A stretch of 64,000 nucleotides of DNA from Dendrobium chrysotoxum (lineage: Eukaryota; Streptophyta; Magnoliopsida; Asparagales; Orchidaceae). Made by a program: the position numbers and the translations under genes. The DNA lies in NCBI GenBank assembly GCA_019925795.1, contig CM034307.1:1302001-1366000 (forward strand), given 5' to 3'. How positions within the stretch are numbered: the first letter of the stretch is position 1; every line of letters begins with the position of its first letter. Below are positions 1 to 12,641 of this stretch, in pieces. Under the pieces are notes generated by a model. It did not search any database. It was not told the origin of the DNA and was given only the letters and a program-made list of their open reading frames with translations.

Positions 1-905
1 AGTTGGTTTTAGGCGATACCAGCAGGTAAAAGCGACATAGCGCCTTTTGTTGCAAATTTGGAAAATAATAGATGAAGTGCTAGATCGAGGGCCTTTAGTA
101 GGGTGAGACACAAACGAAGCAGTGTGAGGGTTATAATGATTTCTACCTCTGTAGCCGCAACTTTTGTTGGAGGATAAAGCTGAATGTATATTAGTAGCAA
201 GGGTTTCTTTAGTCGATTCAGTAGCAAGATTAACTCCTTACTAATGAGAAAAGAATAAAAATTGTCGATGCTTATTGGAGTGAGTTTGGTCCCGATGGAG
301 GTTTTGAAGGATTGGTATGATGAAGGTAGGCCATTTAGGATATAGAGAATTATGTCTCTAGTGTCGATGGATGAGCTAGCAGCTGCGATATTATCCACAA
401 TGGTTTTGTGTAGTGAGATATTGGATCATATACAAGTTTTTCATGGAGATATTGTGAAACCCATATTTTAGTTGAATGATACGAGAGCAATTGGTAGAAT
501 TCATCCTGCGTTCGATGGTAGTCCAAATGTATTGACAGAAGTTGAGAACATATGGAATAATGGTTGTTGTGACTTTGGTGTAGATTGCGACTGCAAGATT
601 TTGATCAATCAAGACCCATTGATTGTATTTTGGATTGATTTGGGATTGCCCAGCAGAATTGAGTCAAAGACAAGGAGGAGGTATAGTAGTTCTGTCAAGG
701 TATGTAGATAAGCCATTAATAAGAAATAGATTGAGCATTTGAGATCTCCAAAAAGGATAATTATCATGAGAAAGTTGGGTAGGGACAAGATTTTTGATGT
801 TGGATATTACAAATTTGAGAGAAAAGGGTATGAATACCTCTGAAGAGGAGGAAATGGTAGAGGTGGTGTGCTTTATTTTAGATGTTGCTAGTTCATCCAT
901 TGCAG
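1..905 (-). pseudogene. Copia-type gag remnant
   Basis: Two minus-strand reading frames (about 664-905 and 9-398) look like the two halves of a Ty1/Copia gag. The first has the N-terminal pattern in which LSHDNYPFWRSQM is the usual 'L-x-x-x-N-Y-x-x-W' gag start. The second contains DIILYILNGLPSSYQSF, the conserved gag stretch before the zinc knuckle. The frame between them is broken, so no intact protein is made. A primer-binding-site-like sequence lies just upstream (948-959), as expected for a minus-strand element whose 5-prime LTR sits at higher coordinates. The element runs off the left window edge. Confidence 0.7.
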
Positions 906-947
906 TCACCAGGTAGCAACGTGGGTATGAGGTACCATGAGGTTAAA

Positions 948-959
948 GCTCTGATTCCA
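948..959 (-). other. Degenerate primer-binding site of the Copia remnant
   Basis: The minus strand reads TGGAATCAGAGC, one change from TGGTATCAGAGC, the usual plant Copia site complementary to initiator-Met tRNA. It lies about 43 bp upstream of the gag reading frame and is followed on the LTR side by a TG dinucleotide at 960. Confidence 0.6.
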
Positions 960-1438
960 TGCAAAAATAGTAGCTTGAACTTCATTCTTTCCTTGTTGTC
1001 GAGATACCTCACAACAGGTTTCATAAGTAAGGAAACTAAAGCTAATATAAAAAACTAAGCATTTTTGTGTGTCAAATTTAATATTTAAATTTGTGTTTGT
1101 GTGGGTCATGCTCTACATTCCATGTTATATGAAATTTAAGGTTTTCTTCTTTGGAGAATGCATGGTATAAAATAAGCTTATTAGTATTTTAGTTGTTTGA
1201 GAGGGTTGAGAGGGCTTCCACAAAGATGTTAGCTTTGCTTCTATTTTTTATTTTTTAAAACAATAAATGTATTATAATATAAAAAATTATTTTATGTTTG
1301 AACATAAATAAATAAAATAAAATTAAATTTTCTAAAAATTTCAACTTGAACCATCATCCTTGAGTTGAACCTGAAAAGCCTCTCAACCCGATGGAACCAG
1401 ACGGACGAACCGATCCATTATCATTGTCTTCATGCTTC
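960..1438 (-). mobile_element. Degraded Copia LTR (boundaries uncertain)
   Basis: This stretch starts with TG immediately after the primer-binding site and has no coding content. By position it should be the 5-prime LTR of the minus-strand Copia remnant. The outer end is not defined; an unrelated Harbinger-like element starts at 1439. No second LTR is in the window for comparison. Confidence 0.35.
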
Positions 1439-2589
1439 GGGGCTATTTGGCAACTAGTAGGATTTAACTTTAGTGGGGTTTAGTTAATCCTGTAAATCCA
1501 AATTTAGTAAACCTTGAGGGTGTTAAATCCTGAAAACTGTTTGGTATGATGTAAGTTAAATCCTAATAAATCCTGAGAAACTGTTTGGCAGCGTCATTCA
1601 GGATTTAAGACGATTGGTTCATTTAGAAATTAAATTTAATATTTTTTGAATTTAATTTACATGTTCAATATGGGACTGTTTGATAATTAGATAATTAGTA
1701 ATGTAGTAAGTAATTTGATAATTAACATCTAAATAATTTATTTGATAATTAGTAATAATTAAGCTAACTTCTAATTATATTATTTATCATTAGAACTTAA
1801 TAAAGATAATTAAAAATAAAGTTAATAAGTTATAATAATAAATTACTTATTATATTACTAATTATCTAATTATATTCTTAAATCCTAATTAATTTGTTAA
1901 TTATGTTTTGAAATTATAAATTATTTAATTAATACTCATATTAATGATTTAATTAAATATCTAAATATTAAACTAATTTAATGACAATTATACAACTAAT
2001 AGCTACAATAACCAATAAATTATAAATATTAATTAAACTAATATAATGATAACTATACTATTAATTATTTAATTAAATTAATTAGATTATTAATTATACT
2101 ACTAATTATTTAAGTAATCTAAATAATTGTTAATGTTTAAATTATATTAATAATGTTAATTTAGAGTAATTTATAATTTAGTAGGCCGGTTAGGGTTTGC
2201 TTTTTAATGCTTGGACGCTTTTTCTCGCCGCCATTTCTTCGTGGCTGCTTCGGCTTTGCGTGCTTCGCACGACGGGAGCTCGCTCGCTGCTTCGCCTTCG
2301 AAGGAGGCGTCGGATCGGCAGTTACGACTGGAGCTCGCTCGCTGCGTAGATGACCGCCTCCTCCTTCCTTCAAGACGGGAGTTAGCTCGCTCTTAAGCTC
2401 GTAAATCCCATAGTCGTAAATCGTAAATCCGCCGAACGATGGGATTTCGTAAATCTCCAATTTACAGCTTAAATCCATAAATCGGAGATTTAAGCGGAAT
2501 TGGGATGAGGGGGCGCTCCAAAACTATTTGACAGGATTTACCGTAAATCCGGCGTAAATGCGAGTACAAATCCGATACCAAACAGCCTC
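1439..2589 (-). mobile_element. Harbinger-like non-autonomous element, copy 1
   Basis: The left end reads GGGGCTATTTGGCAAC and the right end is the inverse, CCAAACAGCCTC. Both ends match the ends of the 6496-7752 element in the opposite orientation (left end to that element's right end). The ends are rich in GGATTTA/TAAATCC motifs; inside are an AT-rich stretch (about 1650-2170) and a GC-rich core (about 2180-2400). No transposase is visible, so it is non-autonomous. Flanking triplets (TTC and GAC) do not match, so the target duplication is lost or the ends are eroded. It finishes only 97 bp before the RRS1 start codon. Confidence 0.75.
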
Positions 2590-2686
2590 GACCTAAAACA
2601 CTTTACCTCCGCAGCATAAACTATTTCCAATTTAGTCAAGACTCCGGAGCTCTTCAAAGTCAGGGAGTCGAGAGAATTCAAAGGCA

Positions 2687-3952
2687 ATGGAGGCAGAGAA
2701 GTACCAAATCGATTTGGGAAACCTAATGGCCTATGATCCAAGTCATCACTTCCAGCCCCTCCCCTCGTCCAGGTTCATAGGCTTCTTCCTTTCTTTGCTG
2801 CATTCTGAAAAGAAAAAAAGAGAACTTTGGGGTTTATTGAGTTTAAGTAGTCAATTGAGGTTTCTGGTTGATTTTGTTGTTTTGTGTAGGGAAGAACTGT
2901 CGAGGCAGTGTTTGGAAAAGGGAACAGAGCTCGTTCAAGGTGTTGTCAATGCTTTATTCAGCTTACCATCGACTGAAGACCTGGATGGACCCATTGTTCG
3001 ATTGCCAGAACCCTCAACGAGGCTACCTAGGGAGAAACATGTAAGGAAGCTTTCTTTATTGAGAAGTCCTTTGTGTTATGGGATTTCTTTTTATTCCATG
3101 TAACAATTTTATAATGAGTTTTTGAGATATGACATGTTGGTGCCTTTACTTAATAATAGATGGCTTTCTAGGCTCTGTTGGATTTTATGGTTGAGAATGG
3201 AAGTGGACAAACAAAGCAGATTATAGTCTATAAATTGTGTTTGCAGATTCATGAAAAAACTTTTAAGTGCCAGAATCGCATTTACTTACCTCCAATGATT
3301 TTTTCATAAAAAAGGCAGGTGAAATTCTTGAAAATTTGTTAGATTTTAAGCTTTAAATTTCACCAGGGCATATAGTTGGTCTCACACCATGATAATGTGA
3401 CAGTCATTAATGTGATTGAGTTTCCATAAGGTTAACAAATAGCATTTTTTCAGTTATTTCAACTACACCAATGATCTTTCCAATTGTTTTAAGGCTCTCC
3501 TTTGTGATCATTTTCGTAAATATGTCTCATTAATAGGGTCTTGATTCCATCTTTATTATTGTGGATTGGTGATGTGATCCTTTAGTTCCAGGTTTTTTTA
3601 AATTTATCCCCTGAAGAAGGAGAAACAAAAAACAAACTTTTATCATGTTTTGTCTAGATGCAGAGCATTGAGTACATGGATTCTTAATATCCTCAACAAA
3701 AGAAGATAATGTATGCATGTTAACTAGGGAAACATTTTTTTGTATTAAATTAATTCGTAAAACCTCCAAATGCAAGTGCTAATATCTACTTATTTTGAAG
3801 CATAGAAAGCATAAGATTGGGACATGGACCATGTGTTGATTGCAAGTTAGTTTGCTGCTAATTGTGGGAGAATAAGTCGAGAATGCATCGAGGTGGAAAT
3901 ATTTTAACTTATAAACAAAATCATGCATTATAAGTATAAGAGCACAAACATC

Positions 3953-4035
<83 letters not shown>

Positions 4036-7000
4036 TCTTTATATGACACTATTTCTCATAGACACACATGCACGTTATTTCTTGTAGATATTTTCCAATT
4101 TAGATCTTCTTACTATTAAAAAGACTTATGAAACAAGATGTTCATTGAGGAGATGCAAGAGAAAGAAATGGAGGAAGGGCTTTGGGAGCTAAAACATCAA
4201 GAATTTGTGGATGATAATGAAAACAATGCTTGTTTTTCTTTACTCTTACTATACATGGTTTCAATATTATTTTAAACAATAAACTATGTAAGAGCATTAA
4301 AAATTTCACACTGTCGCTTCATTTATCATCTTTATCCTCCTTTCTTCTGACCAATTTTCGAATGGAGCCATTTTCTGTGTTTTTCTACTTGAGTACTAGT
4401 TATTATTTCTCGTGAATTGCACTTGTATTATTATCTTGAATTGCTGCCATTCTAGCTATTTATTTCAGAGCTTACTCCCACTTAATTTCCTTCCTATTCC
4501 GCTGTCTTCCTGCTATGTGTGTCAATTTCCCTTTGAATATATTTGTTCTACCTACCCTTACGTTCCTTCCTTTTTCCTCCTTTAATCATTCGCTCACTGT
4601 CTCCCTCCCCTAATCACCCTCCTTTCAAGTCTCATCCCCTATCTTGATACCTCTTTTTGTGCGTAACATTGATATTTCTTGATTGATTCTTCTCTAGATT
4701 GCTTGATCACTTCATAACTAATCCTACTCGAATTATTATCTTTGCATGCACCTTTTAGTTGACAATGCAAGACTATCGTGTTTACCGTCTTGAAGTCCAA
4801 ATATTTGATGAACTTTTCTTTGCAAACTAATGATAATTTTTTGACTTCATCATGAATTGATTCATTCTGCATTTTATAGGCACCTACTGGCACTTGGGAT
4901 CTTTTTCCAGCATAGCAACTATTACATCGACAGCTATATTATTTTACTTTTCATAAATCATATTTTAATGATTTACAAACCGAAAAACTTCTCATTCCTG
5001 GTTTGAATGTAAATTTCTTCTAGCTAACGATTTATTTGAAATTTATGTGATGAGAATTCAATTATTTTTTTAATTGAATTAGAACATAAACTATGCATAT
5101 CTATGTTAACCTTCTTTTTTTGTTTGCTTAAAATTTAGTTACCCAGGCCTAAACCTCCTACAAAATGGGAATTGTTTGCCAAGATGAAAGGTTAGTTCTG
5201 TGATTTTTCCATGCCGTATACAAAGAGAAATGATCAATTCATTAATCTATCCGCTTGTTTGGCCTGTGGGTTGTAGCCGATCTCCATATTGTTTATGCTA
5301 TTCTGCAGGAATAAAGAATCGTAAAAAGGACAAGCGTGTTTTTGATGAACAAACTGGTACTTGGAAGAGACGTTATGGCTATGATCGAGTGAATGATGAT
5401 AGAGATGTACCAATTATTGAAGCCAAAATGACTGACGGTAAACATTATTTTCTTAGAATCTTCATTTATATCTTTCTCATTCCAAGTTTTTGAACTGCAA
5501 TGAAAGGTTGTTTGCTAACTAATTTCTGCATGCCATGGTAGGTTTTACAACTGCATTGACGTAGAAATTATGTTTAAGGTGTCACTTTGCTCAAGAGTTA
5601 CATATCAGTGCTCTCTCTTTAACTTTTTGGAATAACGACAGGTGGTATGATTGTACTTGGCATGCTGATAAATTTTGACGCCTTGATATATTGCTTAGCA
5701 TCCTTGTTGGTACATCTAGTTTCAAGTGGCATGCATGACATACTGCTGCATTTAGGGTCGTGACTTTACATTTGCACAAATTTGCTTTTCATATCCCATA
5801 GGTTTTTTTTATTGTTTGTCCATGCTTAACAATTTAGAATAATTTTATGTTTCAAAGTATTATTATCTGTATGATCATAATTCGATGTTATTAAAATAAT
5901 AAATTCTGAAGTCTGAAATGCACTTGTAAATAAGCTTAATCATCATTAATGACCTACTCCACCTATTTATGGCCTGCTTTTGTGAATCCTTATTCTCCAT
6001 TTATTCATATTGAATGCTTATGTTAACTCTAGTTTATGTAGTTTTTTTCTCAATAATTATGGTTGCTGCCTTTGTTGTACTTCCATAAACACAAATCTAG
6101 ACATGACAACTTGAATAACTTCAAGGTGAAGAACCTCCCATTCATAGCAGAACCTACTAGGTAATGAAAACTATTTTTAAAAAACCAAACAAATTCTCTT
6201 TTGAGATTTGGAGGTGACTTAAGGGTTATACAAAATTTGATTGCAAGATAAATACATTAAAAGCAATTAAAAGTAATATAACTTCTAAAAGATTTGAGTA
6301 AAAAATACTTTATAAATAGCTAAAGGAGATTTAGAGTTCATGATGAACACTTTAAAGCTTTCTCCGAATTCGCCCTACATAATATAAGCTCTCTTTCTCT
6401 TGGTTTTTGTATTAGTTAATTTTCTTATAAATCCTTAGGTATATAAGAGCCTTTTGTGTTGTTAAAAACATACTTGGATAGCATGTAGACATTAAGGGGC
6501 TGTTTGGTATCGGATTTACAGCGGGATTTAAGTCGGATTTATGCTAAATCCAGCCAAACGATTTTTGTGCACGCGTTAAATCCCGGGATTTCGTAAATCC
6601 CGGATTTACGGCTTAAATCCCGGATTTACTAAATCCCTTGGTTCGACGGATTTAACGGGATTTAACATTAGAAGTGCGCGAAAGGGAGAAAGTTAACTTC
6701 ACAGCCAGTGAGCTCCTGTTCTTGCTTCTGATCAAAATGAAGTAACTTCCGATCCGACAGGAAGGGAAAGTCGTCGAAGGAGTGAAGTCGAACAGCCACG
6801 CAGGAGCCGAAGAAGCGACGGAACAAGCCCTTCCGATCACAGCCACGCAAACCAGCGAAGACGAAGCGACTCGTTCGAAGCTCCACCCCATGCGAACCAG
6901 CGAAGACGAAGAGCTAAGCTCTACCTCACGCGAACGGCAACAGAGAAACCGAAGAGGAAAGCCAACCTGCAGACGAGGATTAGATTAATTATGAATTTCT

Positions 7001-10000
7001 TAATTAGGCATTAATTTAATTGCTTAATAGATATAATTTAAAATATAAATATTAACTACTTAATTAAATGATTAGTGGTGTAAAATTAATTAAATAATTA
7101 GTTATTAATAAAATATTTAATAGTATATAAAAGTAATTAGTTATTAATGATTAGCGGTGTAAATATAAATTAAATAATTAGTTATTAATAAAATATAATT
7201 ACTTATAATTTGATAATTATAAATATAATTAGTAATTAAAATTTATTAAAATAGTATATAAAAATTAATGAAATAATAAGTGCAAATAGTAATTAAATGA
7301 TTAATTATTTTAAATTATAATAAAATAATTAATTAGATATCTATCATAGCATTTATATACTTATTAAAATAACACATGATAAGTTATTAATAAAATACTC
7401 ATGAAAATAATACCCTAATTATAGTATTCATAATTATAATTTATTAGTCTTAATTAAAATTATAATTAATAAATAACTCAAGTTTAAAACATAAATGTAT
7501 GAACTCAAGTTGATTTTATTATGTTTTATGCAATGATCTTGATTTCATAAATATATTCTTTAAATTTAAATCTCTAACCACCATAAATCCTGATATATGT
7601 TACCAAACAGTTTCTCAGGATTTAACATGATTTAACATTTGGCATACCAAACAGTTTTTAGGATTTAACACATTTCGGATTTACTAAATCCGGATTTACA
7701 GGATTTATTAAATCCCACTAAAGTTAAATCCCACTTGTTGCCAAACAGCCCCTAAGGTTAACTAAATTAAGCTATGCTTGCCATTGCACTCAATAAATAA
7801 CTGATAATCAGCTGTTTTAATGCAATACAATTCACATTGTACTATCGGATCATCATACTATATGATTTAAATCGTATGTTAAGATTTAGATGTGTCAATA
7901 TTTTGATTTTAAACATTCAACGGTTAGTTTAATAGCTTTAATCCAGATCACAATTTATGATTGCTGATCATACTGGTTGATTCTTAACATGATTATCTAT
8001 GTGATCTTGATAATACTATATGATCTTGTAGTTTGATATATGAAAATATATTGTTATAGTTTATAATAAATAGCTTAATTATCATGCCTAATTATATTAT
8101 CAAATAATTTTTTTAATTTATATCATATAAAAAATTTTAGAAAATAATTTTATCAATTTATATAATATAAATGATATTAAAATTAACTTTTATTTAAAAT
8201 ATTTTTATATATTTTAATAAGTTTTTATTCATCTCTTCTTGGGAGTCTTTATAAATATGATCTAAACATCTTTATCATTAGACCCAGTCCTTAGACACTA
8301 GATTTGACACCTTCACTTAACACTTGAGTTTTCTTGATAAATTTCTTGTTATTCCTCTATCAAGAAAATAATGCTCCAATTTGATCCATCTTTATGTAAA
8401 TAAAGCTTCAACTTCTTTCATATCTCAAAAAATAAATCTTCAAATTAGTCTAACATGCAACATCATCATAGTTGCTATTATATGAGTACCCTGTAAAGCA
8501 TAGAAAAATGATGCAATCAAGACTTGTTAATCTATGTTTTTTTTTAAATTTTTCTATGTTTTGAACTCTATAATTTGACTCTGTTTTTTTTTTATTTGCA
8601 ATACCCTATGATGGAAAACAACTTGTGATCATGCTTGGGTTTGGTGCTCTTAGGAAGTTTCACTTCTTTGGTTTCCACTAGTGTTGATCTAGCTTCTTTG
8701 GTGGTTAGTTGGATATTTATTTTGGGCTATTTTGTTTATTGGGCTTGGCCCAACTCTTTCCCTATACTGGCTATTTTTTCCCATGTTGCTATCTCATTTT
8801 CCCTGCTGTTGGCTTTCCCTATGCTGGTTGTTTTTCCCCATGCTGCTGTCCCGTTTTTCCTTGCTAGTGGCTGTTCGGTTTCCACCTTAATGTTTTTCTA
8901 TTCTAAGTACATTAACTCCTCATTAAATGGGCTAACTTTAGAGGCTTCTATTGGCTGTTTGAGTGGCATAATTAAGTGAGCAATTTATGGCCATTTCCCC
9001 CCTTCTCCTATATATACGGGCTGTTTTACTGCTGGAAGGGGTTGGTTGTTATTGTTGCTGGTGTAATCACACTAAAACCTGCGAGTTATTTAGCTTGCGA
9101 GCTATCTTCTTCTACCTTCCTTCTTCTATTTCGTCTCGGTCTTCTATCTAATCTTCTCTCCACGGTTCCCATTCCACCTGTATCTTTCTTCTCCAAATAT
9201 TGTGAGTTTCAAGGTGTTGTTGTGCCCTGTTTGTTGGTATTTGTCGGAGGAGTGCCGACTTGAGCCAGATCAAAATTTTTGTGGTGAATCACTGGTTTGT
9301 TCTTTCCTTTGAGCACCTTTCGTATTTTGGGTTTTACATGTGGGGTGACCTTTCTAGGTTATTTTGAGGGTAGTTAATTTTAAGTTTTAATTTGTTTCTT
9401 TGCAATATTTCCTAATCATTTACTTATATCTGTTTACTATTAAGTTTCATTCAGTTGGTATTGATTTATGTTTTATTGAAAGGAAGTGTCTTGTTGCATT
9501 CTTAGTGTTTTCCTACTTATTTTAGAACCTAGATTGCATCAAAAACACTTAGCAAACCACATTAGATGACATCCTATAATGGATTTGTAATCATCTGATC
9601 AATAGTGAATCACACATAGTCTGTTGAGCTCAGGATCAACAATAGATGTAGAGACTACCTGAGATAGAACGAGAAGCCTTTGATATCAAAATGATGTAGA
9701 TTAGAGTGGGTAGCAGAAATAGGTATTAGGAGAAAGAGATTTAAAAGATGAAGAGAGGGTAGAAGATAAGAGGATGATTTAATTTCCAGTTTATCATTAA
9801 ATTGATCATAATACAACCATAAATGGTATTTATAAATATAGGCTTATACAGATAAAATCAATCAATTGAATTTAAATTTAATCCTATATAATCCTGTCTA
9901 ACGATTGTATAACAGGATCATTTATTCTTATAAATGAATAACACAAATCTAACATCCTGATAAATTCAATAATAACGATACTAAACCTAAATCTTAATTC

Positions 10001-12148
10001 CTGTCCTGCATCAATGTGAAATGAAAGGAGAAGAAAATGAAAACAGTAAAGGATTCGAATTGAATTTAGTTGTTCATCAACCTATTTGCTTGAGAGGTGA
10101 AATAGAACGAAAAATAGTCTTCTTATTTGGTTGATATGAAATTAAGTTTTATTGTCTTGTCTGAGTGAGGCTTGTGAGTCAGTATGATAGTTAAAATTTT
10201 CTTCCCGTTTTACACCAGTGTCAGGTAGGATATTGTTAATGAAAAACATTGCATTTTTTCACTTTTCTCAGGTAAATCTAATTACCTATGAATTACATTG
10301 GGACCTAACGGCTAATATGAAATTATGAAGTTAGATGCTTTTACATTCCTTCTAATTCTTTCAAACCTAGCAGGCTAGCATACCTCTGAAGTTCCAATTT
10401 ATTTTTAACAGCCTTGGAAGATTAAGTTCTTAAATTTTAAGGTTCAACCTTCTTTTCATATGGCATTCATCTGTTTTGACTACGTTGTGATTCTTAGGCA
10501 AATATCTATATGTATAGCTTTATATTGTTGATCTAATCATTAAATTCATACGCCTGTTGAATGATTTTTTTTTTGTGGTTGTAATTGTCACTTATATTAT
10601 TATATGAACTTCAGTTTTGATGGTTGGAACGACTATTTAAATAAGCTGCTGGAAGGATTACAAATTTACCATGTCTTCTCTCAAAATTTGTCTAGGATCA
10701 ATTTGTTCTGACCTATGTAGATTTAACAGTTAGAACTATATATATGATCCCTTGAAATTTAAATTTTTGAGGAAACCATTCTTTTTTTATTTTTTTCTTT
10801 TTATGTACCAATCATTCTACACTTTCACTCTCCATTGTTCTTATAGAGCCTGGGGAGGATCCTTTCAGCAAAAGGAAGGATGAAAAGAAGAAACGGGTTG
10901 ACAAGCAAGAAAAGAACCGGATGCAGAATCTTAAACAAGCTTTCAAAGCGGGTGATTTGCCAAGGTTGTTTTTTCTTCTTAGACTTCTTACTACAAATTC
11001 CATTGATTTACACCTATAAAATTATGCATTAATTATGTACGATTTAGCTTCTGATAGCTCTAGGTCTCTCTATATGATACTGAAATATTCATTTTTTGTT
11101 CAAGGAGTACATTACTCGTTGTATTTTATTGATCGTTGCTCCTCTACACTTTGCTTCTTAACTGACTATTTTGTTAAAGCCTAACATTATATTTACAATC
11201 CACAAAATATTTCTTTACATTTTTAGTTTAAAATAATTTTGTAAAATTTGAGCCAAGTTACAAACATTGGGTTGTCTTTGTGATTCTGTAGTCATATCCA
11301 GCTTGCTGCAACAGCGTTACCCATCACTGGAACTCAGAAAGTAACACCAAAGAAAGCCAGTAAAGAAGAGCTTGGCGATGTCGCTGGAATGGCGGCAACA
11401 GCAACAGCAAGCGGTGGAAAATTTGACAAGAAACTTCCAGGAGAGAAACCTGCGAAGCATACTGGAAAACATCGGAAGGTTTATCTTATGGACTAATTAA
11501 GCTTCAACTTTAAATAATCTTGTTTTTCTTTTGAACTTTTATGATGGAAATGTTCTTTCATGTTGCCTTTTTTGTCTTTCAGTTTCTCCCTGTTGTGGAA
11601 GGAAAGGGAATGGGGGCTCAAGAGAAACAACAAACAGAGAAAATACTCAACAAATTAATGGCTAGAAGTTCTCATGATATACTTGATGTTGACAGGGTAA
11701 GTTCTAGATCATACAGCTCATATTTTAAATTTGATACTAAAACTTCATTTGGGACGGCTTTCTTACTGCTTTATAAAGCAACTTTTTAGTATAAAACTTA
11801 AAATTTTTGTTCAAAAAAACTGCTTTAAGAAGCAGTAAGAAACCGCCCCAAACGAAATCTAAGAATAGCAGCAGAGTTAGAAATTTTTTTTAGCGGCAGC
11901 ACAAATTAAGTATCATAAATATTTGTTAATAGATATGTATAATGCTAAACTTTAAAATTTTGGAGGCTACAAATTGAATATTTTTGTAAACTAAGAATCT
12001 TTTCAATGTGAAACAGGCTGTTACAATGTTCAATGTGAAGAAAGAGAAGCAGAGGAAAAGGGAAAAGGAAGTTTCTGTATCTTCTACATCAAACAAGTTG
12101 AAGTCCAAAAAGAAAACTTTCAAAAGGCCTTCCAAGAAGAAACAATAA
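2687..12148 (+). CDS. RRS1: RRS1, ribosome biogenesis regulatory protein, 8 exons
   Basis: RRS1 acts in the nucleolus in assembly of the 60S subunit; in yeast it works with Rpf2 to bring the 5S RNP into the pre-ribosome. Exons read by eye with GT-AG borders: 2687-2772, 2890-3040, 5139-5190, 5309-5437, 10847-10964, 11292-11478, 11583-11696, 12017-12148. Phases join exactly, giving 969 nt and 322 residues, close to the usual plant length of about 320. Visible family motifs are YQIDLGNLMAYDP at the N-terminus, LPREKH, PPTKWELFAKMKG, RRYGYDRVNDD, EPGEDPF, and ELGDVAG followed by GGKFDKKLPGEK. Lysine-rich runs (IKNRKKDKR, KRKDEKKKR, and a basic tail ending SKKKQ) are likely nuclear/nucleolar signals. 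Intron 4 is 5.4 kb and full of transposon sequence. The start codon is the only one that gives the conserved N-terminus. This appears intact. Confidence 0.93.
3956..4031. repeat. (AT)n microsatellite in RRS1 intron 2
   Basis: About 38 uninterrupted AT units within the 2.1 kb second intron (3041-5138). The rest of that intron shows no coding similarity I can recognise. Confidence 0.97.
6496..7752 (+). mobile_element. Harbinger-like non-autonomous element, copy 2, in RRS1 intron 4
   Basis: Perfect 12-bp terminal inverted repeats (GGGGCTGTTTGG at 6496, CCAAACAGCCCC ending 7752) are flanked by the direct triplet TAA (6493-6495 and 7753-7755). The 3-bp TWA duplication is the hallmark of PIF/Harbinger and Tourist elements. 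Length is 1257 bp. Inside, next to the left end, is a GC-rich segment (about 6660-6985) with short frames but no transposase; the rest is strongly AT-rich. It is a full-length relative of 1439-2589 in the opposite orientation. Confidence 0.88.
8600..9540 (+). other. Possible LTR fragment in RRS1 intron 4
   Basis: T-rich, moderately GC-rich DNA unlike the AT-rich intron around it. It holds a TATATATA-type motif near 9010 followed by pyrimidine-rich sequence, as in the promoter and U5 of plant LTR elements. Two open frames (8635-8979, 8976-9263) have hydrophobic low-complexity translations with no recognised domain, and I do not regard them as genes. No partner LTR or clear end was found, so this is a guess from composition. 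Confidence 0.25.
9692..10013 (-). mobile_element. Copia-type LTR with primer-binding-site relic
   Basis: The segment starts TGATGTAG and ends CTGCATCA, a short terminal inverted repeat of TG...CA form. Immediately before it (about 9677-9690) is a decayed GCTCTGATACCA, the reverse complement of the initiator-Met primer-binding site, so this is the 5-prime LTR of a minus-strand Copia element with its body missing. The minus strand has a TATTTATAAATACC-like TATA region. About 140 bp of leader remains at 9540-9680. No target duplication is evident. Confidence 0.6.
11741..11859. mobile_element. Palindromic MITE (copy a) in RRS1 intron 7
   Basis: A 119-bp foldback element. The left end AACTTCATTTGGGAC mirrors the right end CCCCAAACGAAATC, and the arms pair along most of their length. 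It is flanked by TAA on both sides (11738-11740, 11860-11862), a Tourist-type target duplication. It belongs to the same family as 12512-12641, 37548-37656, 37660-37780 and 44537-44656. It fills over a third of the 320-bp intron 7 without disturbing either splice site. Confidence 0.85.
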
Positions 12149-12511
12149 CTCTGCTAATTATTTTGTCCTGTATGGTTTAAGAAATTTTTTCCTGGCATGC
12201 AAAGTTAGAATCTTACTTTTTGCATGCTGTTAACAAGAACCGTTCTGTATTATTTGCATTTCTTATATTTATCATCAAGAACTTCATCAGCTTAGCTAAA
12301 GTTTTCTAATGAGGCATCAAAAAATTTTGCTCTATCATATTTGTTTGTCTTTCATGATCTCCTTCTCAGATTTTCGTTTACTGTTTTTTAATTGCGTTGT
12401 CAAAGAATGATTTATGAAAATTGAAACACTATTTTTGTCTCAAAAACTGATTTTGTGGGGAAAAAAAAAAAACTTGGGGGATGATATCCTACCAAAATTT
12501 GATCAGAATGA

Positions 12512-12641
12512 GGTTTCGTTTGGGACAACTTTCGTTATGCTTCTCAAAACGGCTTTCTAGTATAAAATTTTTTAATTCAAGAAATTTTTGTATTAGAAAG
12601 TTGTTTTAGAAAGTAACAAAAAAGCTATCCCGAATGAAGCC
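12512..12641. mobile_element. Palindromic MITE (copy b) downstream of RRS1
   Basis: A 130-bp foldback element with ends GGTTTCGTTTGGGAC and CCCGAATGAAGCC and imperfectly matching arms. It is flanked by TGA at 12509-12511 and 12642-12644. It lies about 360 bp after the RRS1 stop codon, possibly in or just beyond the 3-prime UTR. Confidence 0.82.

Noticed and set aside
2161..2478. Open frames on both strands just upstream of RRS1
   Set aside because: They lie in the GC-rich core of a non-autonomous transposon and have no transposase or other recognisable motif.
6652..6988. Open frames in the second Harbinger-like element
   Set aside because: They sit in the equivalent GC-rich core; no transposase motif and the frames are not matched by frames in the other copy.
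8635..9263. Two adjacent plus-strand open frames with hydrophobic translations
   Set aside because: They have no recognised domain, biased T-rich composition, and lie in an intron of RRS1 within likely LTR-derived sequence.
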